Made by a program: the position numbers and the translations under genes. From the NCBI GenBank assembly GCA_000153745.1, contig DS022282.1, forward strand, positions 1,200,066-1,264,065: DNA of 64,000 nt. The letters run 5' to 3'. The DNA is from Rhodobacterales bacterium HTCC2255. Lineage in GTDB: Bacteria > Pseudomonadota > Alphaproteobacteria > Rhodobacterales > Rhodobacteraceae. Positions 58,488 through 64,000 of the stretch are shown here, piece by piece (within the stretch, counting starts at the first letter, position 1; every line of letters begins with the position of its first letter). Below the pieces are notes generated by a model. That model was not told the DNA's origin. It did no database searches and saw only the letters and a program-made list of their open reading frames with translations.

Positions 58488-59675
58488 TTACATCTTCTGA
58501 TCTAGATATTTACCGGTCTCTTTATGAGCAAAATTAGGTAAGAGTCCAAAATACAATTTGACAATATCATCTTTGGTCCAAGTACCTTTATTCCTCAGAG
58601 CTTCAATGCCGCCCATAAAGTCGTCTAACTTAGTTTCATCAAAATTAGGCCGATTTTTAATAACCCCAACCGTCTCAAAACGCTCAATATCTAAATCTTC
58701 GTTATCAGTAAAAAACTCTTCGAAATCTTTTTCACCCGACGTATCACTCTTGAAGAAATAACATGGCCACTGCTTATTGGCTATAAGTTCTTCAGCCCTA
58801 TCACGAGCTTCGTCCTCAGATTCACATTCATAAGGTTCATAACCATGATCCCTCAGATAGCGAGTGGCTATTTCAGAGAATGTAATCAAGTGTAATTTCT
58901 CACTAAGTTTAGGAAATAAAATATCTCGATTTTCACCCAATAAACCAGATAACAGGCAAAGCTCGCCAGATTCCTTTGCCGTTACAAAGTAACGTCGAAC
59001 ATCATTTGGGGCTGAGAACGGCTGTTTTTTTGAAAACCGCTGGTTAAACCCATGGAGCAGAGAACCGTCCGAAAAAGCCACATTAGCAAAGCGTGCCATC
59101 GAAATACTTTGAGTCAGACTTTCACGCATTAAAAACATTTCCATAATCCGCTTGCTCGCACCCATCATATTAACTGGATTGGCAGCCTTATCCGTTGAAA
59201 CACAAAAATATTTTTTAGTAGCCATACTGTTGGCTAATCGTAAAGTCTTAATTGTGTTGAAGACATTAACCATTATCATGCGCATAAGCGTAAATGGATC
59301 AGACTCACTCCTCACATGCTTTAGGGCTGACAAATTAAATACGTAATCATAAGGGCCCTCTGTGGCCATAAGTGCTTCAAATTCAACAGAACCGCAGTCC
59401 AGCGCAAACGTTTTAAATTCACCATTTCCATAGCCTAAAGTACTTCGCAGATCTCGTACAAATTCAACCATATTATTTTCCGAAATATCCACCACATGGA
59501 GTGCGATCGGGTCTCGTTTAAAAATTTCTTTGCTGACAGCTTGACCAATAGTTCCGGCTCCGCCAATCACAAGAAAACGGCAAGAGTTAACAATACGATT
59601 TAGCTCCACGCTATAATTATTGACATCGCTCAAGAAAATCTCTGCGTCCCGTCCAATTAACGACAAATCATTCAT
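58488..59675 (-). CDS. UDP-GlcNAc 4,6-dehydratase-type polysaccharide protein (short CapD/FlaA1 family)
   Basis: 395 aa, PF02719-type. NAD motif FLVIGGAGTIGQAVSKEIF; SALKHVRSESDPF as in FlaA1/PglF; FCVSTDKAANPVNMMGASKRIMEM, where Met replaces the usual Tyr of the YxxxK motif, as in this family. It likely makes a 4-keto-6-deoxy UDP-sugar from UDP-GlcNAc. It sits directly upstream of the sugar transferase (two bases between). Confidence 0.85.
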   Translation of the reverse strand: MNDLSLIGRDAEIFLSDVNNYSVELNRIVNSCRFLVIGGAGTIGQAVSKEIFKRDPIALHVVDISENNMVEFVRDLRSTLGYGNGEFKTFALDCGSVEFEALMATEGPYDYVFNLSALKHVRSESDPFTLMRMIMVNVFNTIKTLRLANSMATKKYFCVSTDKAANPVNMMGASKRIMEMFLMRESLTQSISMARFANVAFSDGSLLHGFNQRFSKKQPFSAPNDVRRYFVTAKESGELCLLSGLLGENRDILFPKLSEKLHLITFSEIATRYLRDHGYEPYECESEDEARDRAEELIANKQWPCYFFKSDTSGEKDFEEFFTDNEDLDIERFETVGVIKNRPNFDETKLDDFMGGIEALRNKGTWTKDDIVKLYFGLLPNFAHKETGKYLDQKM

Positions 59676-59824
59676 AATATTCCAATTTTAAAATCCCATT
59701 TAACACAAAAAAAATTAAACCTTGCTATATTCAGATAAAGAAAGCTGGTTTAATATATATCAAAAAATTGCAAATTTGGGGCTACATGTCAACTTATACA
59801 GTCTATGAAAAATCGACCAATGCC

Positions 59825-60949
59825 CTAATCATCAAGGTATACTTCAATCGTCCGCTTAGCCACAATTTCTTTTGCGAATATGTTAATCGCCCTTTCGCGT
59901 GATTTCTTTCCAAATGAAACTCGAAGTTCTTTATCTAACAAAATTGACCTTATTTTTCCAGCTAAAGCTATTGAGTCTTTAGCTGGAACTAAAAAACCAT
60001 TTACTCCATCTACTACAATCTCCCGACAACCTGGCATATCTGTGGTCACTATCGGTTTGCCAACGCTCGCAGCCTCTATTAAAGACAATGGAACGCCTTC
60101 TCTGTAATACGTAGGAAGAACAACCAAATCACTTGCTCTAATAATTTCAACCATATCAGGACAGTATCCTAAAAATGTAATGAGGCCATCTATCTCCCAT
60201 TTTTTTAGTTGATCCAGATTAATATGACTTGGATTAGATTCGTCAGGCTCACCAACTAAAGTTAAAGTAAAATCAATATTCTCTGCCTCTAGAATCTTTT
60301 TCGCTTCAATTAGATATCCAATGCCTTTATCCCAAAGCATCCGACCAAAGAAGAGTACTATGGGCTTTCTGTTAACGGAGAGCTTATCGCTAGGTGAGAA
60401 AAAAGACGTGTCAACACCTGACCCTAAAATAAGATAGCTATTATTTATACAAGTAATCTTTTTTGAAATGAAATAATCTCGGTCGTCGGGATTTTGAAAT
60501 ATCACCTTTATACGCTTTGATGCTAGAGCAAAGCGGTACAAGCCAATCACCGCAACTTTAATCGCCATGCGCTTAAATGATTTATGCTGTATGAAAACAT
60601 ATCCCAATCCGTTCACCAAATTAACAATTTTTGGTACCCTGCTGAGTCTAGCCGCTATAGAGCCATAGATAACAGGTTTTATAGATATATTATGTACCAC
60701 GTCAGGCTTTTCGTAACGAAATATTTTATAAAGTCTATAAATAGAGAATAATTGACTAAATATATTTTTACCTTCTCGCTTATTCCCAGTATCAACATAC
60801 TTAAATCCATAGGCAGAGATCGCAGTATGCAGTTCACTTTTATTTGAGGCGACTACAACCTCAAATCCTGCTTCTTGGGCAGCCAATGCAAGATTCAACC
60901 GTTGATTTAAAAACATATGGTCTTCGACATTAACAAAGACAATTTTCAT
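59825..60949 (-). CDS. Glycosyltransferase family 4
   Basis: 374 aa GT-B transferase. N-terminus MKIVFVNVEDHMFLNQRLNLALAA; the C-terminal GT1 domain has VLFFGRMLWDKGIGYLIEAKKIL, GYCPDMVEIIRASDLVVLPTYYREGVPLSLIEAASVGKPIVTTDMPGCREIV in parts. It adds a sugar to the growing repeat unit; donor and acceptor are unknown. Confidence 0.9.
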   Translation of the reverse strand: MKIVFVNVEDHMFLNQRLNLALAAQEAGFEVVVASNKSELHTAISAYGFKYVDTGNKREGKNIFSQLFSIYRLYKIFRYEKPDVVHNISIKPVIYGSIAARLSRVPKIVNLVNGLGYVFIQHKSFKRMAIKVAVIGLYRFALASKRIKVIFQNPDDRDYFISKKITCINNSYLILGSGVDTSFFSPSDKLSVNRKPIVLFFGRMLWDKGIGYLIEAKKILEAENIDFTLTLVGEPDESNPSHINLDQLKKWEIDGLITFLGYCPDMVEIIRASDLVVLPTYYREGVPLSLIEAASVGKPIVTTDMPGCREIVVDGVNGFLVPAKDSIALAGKIRSILLDKELRVSFGKKSRERAINIFAKEIVAKRTIEVYLDD

Positions 60950-61073
60950 AGAAATACATTCATCTAAGGTACCTTATAGTTTTATCAGCTTATAATATTA
61001 ATGGAAAAATTTATGGCTGTTAATTGAGAATATGTCTCAAACATAACCGTATAAAAAACAATTCTATAACTGT

Positions 61074-62135
61074 TTAAAATGGACGTGGCCGTTTAATACG
61101 ATCATTTTTATATAATAAGAACACAAGCCCGACGAAATACAAGAAAAACCCTGACCTGTAACGTAATCCAGAACCAAAATTAAATAATCCAAATGGATAA
61201 TGAGCAATTAGAAGCAGCAATATGGCAATGATAAGACTAAAAGAATTTAACCTAATATAACCAATCTTAAAAACACTACGCCTAAAGGCAATAATTAACA
61301 TCGACAAAGTCACAGAAACAATAATTAAACTTTCAACCCAAATAATACTAGTCAAGATATTACCGTTTATTTCTGAAAGCATAGGACCCCAAAATGCGAT
61401 AATTGTGCCCTTAAACGCATAAGTAACAGCATCATTGTCTTTAACCCAAAAAGTATTTTCACGAGTCACATTACCATCACTAAAGTGCGCAGGAATAATA
61501 GATGCCATCTCATTTATCAGGGGAAGTGCTGCATAAAGAGCCCATGATGAAAACACGAATACGATCAAATATATGAATACAATGGTCGATTTATATCTGA
61601 GGCCACAACAATATAGGAATAAGAAAAACACGGACGGCACATAGTGCGCTTTAAAAATCACTAGGATGTAAAGTAAAAATAGGGCACTAAATTTAGGAAT
61701 TGGTTTTGACGGATCAAGCTTAGCATTCAATAATATTGAAAATAAAAGTCCCAATATTAATGTTGTAATAGCTTCTTTTGATGTTATTGATGTCCAAATT
61801 AAAAAAGAAGGTGAAAGGAGAAAGAGGAAAAACCAAACGCTCTCTTTCCCTGACAATTTTAGCGAGCGGTATACCGAATAAACTCCCCAAAGAGATAGAG
61901 CACAGAAAATAATATTATTTGCATATTTACCCACTACTAAATTTAGAACCGAGCTTAATGTGTCCATCAAACTAGTAGAGCTATAATACCAGCCTGCAAC
62001 CCAAGCACTAGGCGCATCCAAATATCTAATATTGTCAGCAACTGCTACGTACTGAGATAGAACCGTAACCACTAAAATACTTATGATTAGCTTTATAAAT
62101 AAATAGCTCTGAAAATAACTTACTCTCATTGCCAA
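61074..62135 (-). CDS. Multi-spanning membrane protein, candidate polysaccharide polymerase
   Basis: 353 aa with about nine to ten hydrophobic segments and a large loop after residue 210 (FSDGNVTRENTFWVKDNDAV), the layout of Wzy-type polymerases. The place between glycosyltransferase genes supports this; sequence motifs are not conclusive. The start may be the TTG at 62135 or the ATG at 62129. Confidence 0.65.
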   Translation of the reverse strand: MAMRVSYFQSYLFIKLIISILVVTVLSQYVAVADNIRYLDAPSAWVAGWYYSSTSLMDTLSSVLNLVVGKYANNIIFCALSLWGVYSVYRSLKLSGKESVWFFLFLLSPSFLIWTSITSKEAITTLILGLLFSILLNAKLDPSKPIPKFSALFLLYILVIFKAHYVPSVFFLFLYCCGLRYKSTIVFIYLIVFVFSSWALYAALPLINEMASIIPAHFSDGNVTRENTFWVKDNDAVTYAFKGTIIAFWGPMLSEINGNILTSIIWVESLIIVSVTLSMLIIAFRRSVFKIGYIRLNSFSLIIAILLLLIAHYPFGLFNFGSGLRYRSGFFLYFVGLVFLLYKNDRIKRPRPF

Positions 62136-62136
62136 T

Positions 62137-63297
62137 CTATTCCTTTAGCTCGTGGTATAAACCTAAATAACGAGTGCCAAAAAGTTTAAAATTTTCAATA
62201 TTTGACTCTTTTCGCTTTAAGCATACCGAACGGTAAAGAGTTTGGAAGGTAGGGTTCTCGATCAAGTTGGAGCAAAATTCGACAAGGTTCACAACATCAT
62301 TTGAAAAATAAAGCTGGTTGTCATCTTCATTTAGCTCTGATAATTCAATTTCCTGATCAGTTGACTCAATTCCAATCAAACAACAACCGGCATCCAGCGC
62401 CATCATTCCAGATACTCCTGACTCTCCCGCTACAGTAGCTACTAATGCAATATCATTTTCAGAATATATGTCTCGCGCATTATTAACGTATCCACATAGA
62501 GTCACGAAATCTTCTAGACTTTCTTTCACAACAATGTCTTTAACTAAATTAAAATCCTCACCATCACCACATAATGAAAAATTTATGTGGTACCCATAAC
62601 TCACTAGTCCACGTATCACATCTAACATTACGTCGATTTTTTTTTCAAAAAACCTAACACGCGACACTGTACATATATTAATTACGTCTTTTTCACTAAA
62701 GGATGTCCTTGGCACCTCTAATATTCCCGAAGCATAGCCAAACGGAATAAAGGAAATGGGGACTTTCGGCGCATACCTCCTTATCACCTTAATGTCTTCT
62801 TCAAAAATTTCCGTGACTAAATGATCACAATTTCTCCAAGACCAAATATTTATTAATTTCGATATTGGTTTTAGTAAATGAGTATTGGTATGAAAGGTTT
62901 CTAAAAAAATTGGTTTTTGTTTTGAAAAAAACCTCCAAAACCTCAGAAAAAAAAGACTGTATCCCGGAAGCGTTAGGTTTACGTGAACGATATCAATCTT
63001 CCCTTTCGTTATTTTACGCCATATAATTAACGAATAAAACGGCATTAGAAGGTAGGAAAAGTAATTTCTTATTCGGCGTAAAGAAGACAAATAGAGTATT
63101 TTTCTTTTGAAAATATACTCAATACTAACAGGCTTCTCATGCAGCCTATCAATATGTTCCGCAGCTTCATACACATCATGAAATGCTAAAACACCAACTC
63201 TAAAAGATTCTTTTTCTGATATTTCAATTGAAAGTTCAACGATAAGCTCTTCCGCACCGCCCTTCCCAAGATGCGGAATAAGGTACAATACATTCAT
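62137..63297 (-). CDS. Glycosyltransferase family 4, second copy
   Basis: About 386 aa GT-B transferase. N-terminal LYLIPHLGKGGAEELIVELS is the classical GT4 start; the C-terminal domain has NICTVSRVRFFEKKIDVML, FSLCGDGEDFNLVKDI, VTLCGYVNNARDIYSENDIALVATVAGESGVSGMMALDAGC in parts. The ATG at 63297 overlaps the upstream stop as ATGA, so I prefer it to the GTG at 63309. Confidence 0.88.
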   Translation of the reverse strand: MNVLYLIPHLGKGGAEELIVELSIEISEKESFRVGVLAFHDVYEAAEHIDRLHEKPVSIEYIFKRKILYLSSLRRIRNYFSYLLMPFYSLIIWRKITKGKIDIVHVNLTLPGYSLFFLRFWRFFSKQKPIFLETFHTNTHLLKPISKLINIWSWRNCDHLVTEIFEEDIKVIRRYAPKVPISFIPFGYASGILEVPRTSFSEKDVINICTVSRVRFFEKKIDVMLDVIRGLVSYGYHINFSLCGDGEDFNLVKDIVVKESLEDFVTLCGYVNNARDIYSENDIALVATVAGESGVSGMMALDAGCCLIGIESTDQEIELSELNEDDNQLYFSNDVVNLVEFCSNLIENPTFQTLYRSVCLKRKESNIENFKLFGTRYLGLYHELKE

Positions 63298-64000
63298 CTT
63301 AAAAGCCACTTAAAGGCTACTTTTTGTAAATTTAATACTCGATATATCTTGCCTAATAACTTACAAAACATAGGTGGGCTGTGAAATAAAATCATAAAAG
63401 GAATTCGATATGAAAAACCTATCGGAATGTTAGCCAAAAAGAACTCATAATCTTCTCGGTTTCGTTCATAGCCAGTCTTCTTACCAATATACAACTTGCG
63501 TAAAAGGTTAGGATATATGAATTTTTTTGCGTTAATATTAAATTGGCTACCTAGAACTGGTGTTAACGAAGTGACAATCTCAAGCATGCTCTTAATAATA
63601 TAAACAGATTGCCCGTTAGTATTAACCTCCGTACTAGTAGAGTTACCTGCATTTATTACTATAGGCCTACTAATTACATACACTGGCTTATTAATGCTAT
63701 ATTCCAGAAAAACCCCTAACTGTAACCAGTAAGAACCATAGTATTTCTTAGCTTTTACTGAAAGAAAATGCTCTCTAGAGTGAACTACGGCGGATAGAAA
63801 ATTCATATTTAGGCCTGCAATATTTGTTAGTTCGGCTGCTGAGTTAACTAACTGGTCACTTTCTAAATGAATTACTGAATCTTTTATCATCACTTTATTT
63901 TCTGGACATATTGAAAAATTGCATAACACACCAACCAAATCAGGATTTTTGCTTAAAACAGTTAAGACTTCTTGAACTGCTCCGTCTGCCAGAATGTCGT
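63294..64000 (-). CDS. Glycosyltransferase family 2-like protein, C-terminal part (cut by window edge)
   Basis: The frame runs to the right edge without a start: upstream of the TTG at 63938 it continues DILADGAVQEVLTVLSKNPDL, like the region after the DDD motif of family 2 transferases. The rest (NMNFLSAVVHSREHFLS, VYVISRPIVINAGNS) resembles abequosyl/dideoxyhexosyl-type transferases in outline only. Its 5' part is outside the window. Confidence 0.6.
   Translation of the reverse strand, partial: DILADGAVQEVLTVLSKNPDLVGVLCNFSICPENKVMIKDSVIHLESDQLVNSAAELTNIAGLNMNFLSAVVHSREHFLSVKAKKYYGSYWLQLGVFLEYSINKPVYVISRPIVINAGNSTSTEVNTNGQSVYIIKSMLEIVTSLTPVLGSQFNINAKKFIYPNLLRKLYIGKKTGYERNREDYEFFLANIPIGFSYRIPFMILFHSPPMFCKLLGKIYRVLNLQKVAFKWLLR

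Overview
The window is AT-rich DNA from an alphaproteobacterium, most likely a free-living aquatic or marine heterotroph. The evidence is the core order mutM - rpsT - dnaA - dnaN - recF - gyrB with ubiE-ubiB nearby, together with a glnK-amtB pair, an MlaA/MlaC pair, and genes for demethylating methylated glycines. The species cannot be fixed from the sequence alone; a low-GC marine lineage is my inference.

Layout. 1-5.3 kb: the start of an MFS transporter (cut by the window edge), zapE, a lytic transglycosylase and RNase R. 5.3-7.8 kb: a DUF2064 transferase-like protein, dapE and a pseudouridine synthase. 7.9-16.9 kb, all on the minus strand: a methylated-amine block with two FAD/GcvT-type dehydrogenases, a homocysteine S-methyltransferase, a GlxA/AraC regulator, an XRE-cupin regulator, two adjacent Lin0512-family paralogues and yaaA. 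Together these could run betaine -> dimethylglycine -> sarcosine -> glycine. 16.9-24.2 kb: recQ, rsmD, a ferredoxin-reductase-like flavoprotein, a peroxiredoxin, and the run ridA-gdpD-GNAT-phhB. 24.4-31.5 kb: mlaA-mlaC, a class A PBP, glnK-amtB behind two matching palindromes, a class II aldolase and a DMT permease. 31.6-40.5 kb: the replication core gyrB, lysE-like, recF, dnaN, dnaA, a rhodanese, rpsT and mutM.

40.6-45.3 kb: manC, colD, colC and gmd, which together look like a GDP-colitose pathway set between mutM and ubiE. 45.5-48.7 kb: ubiE, ubiB and a choline-kinase-like protein. 48.7-49.8 kb: an intact tRNA-Arg(CCT) whose last 45 bases are repeated exactly 1000 bases downstream, bracketing one orphan lipoprotein gene. 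This is the signature of a small tRNA-targeted insertion. 49.8-64 kb: a surface polysaccharide island. Its near half has a Wzi-like barrel, a sugar transferase, a second barrel, a giant SLBB export protein and a Wzz-like protein. A decayed tyrosine recombinase lies at about 57.4-57.8 kb, and beyond it is a more GC-rich second half with an initiating transferase, a 4,6-dehydratase, glycosyltransferases and a Wzy-like membrane protein.

The most interesting items are the 1-kb tRNA-bounded unit, the recombinase remnant at the junction between the two polysaccharide blocks, the colitose pathway, the Lin0512 pair in the demethylation block, and the twin palindromes upstream of glnK. All names come from reading motifs and from memory of families; no search was run.
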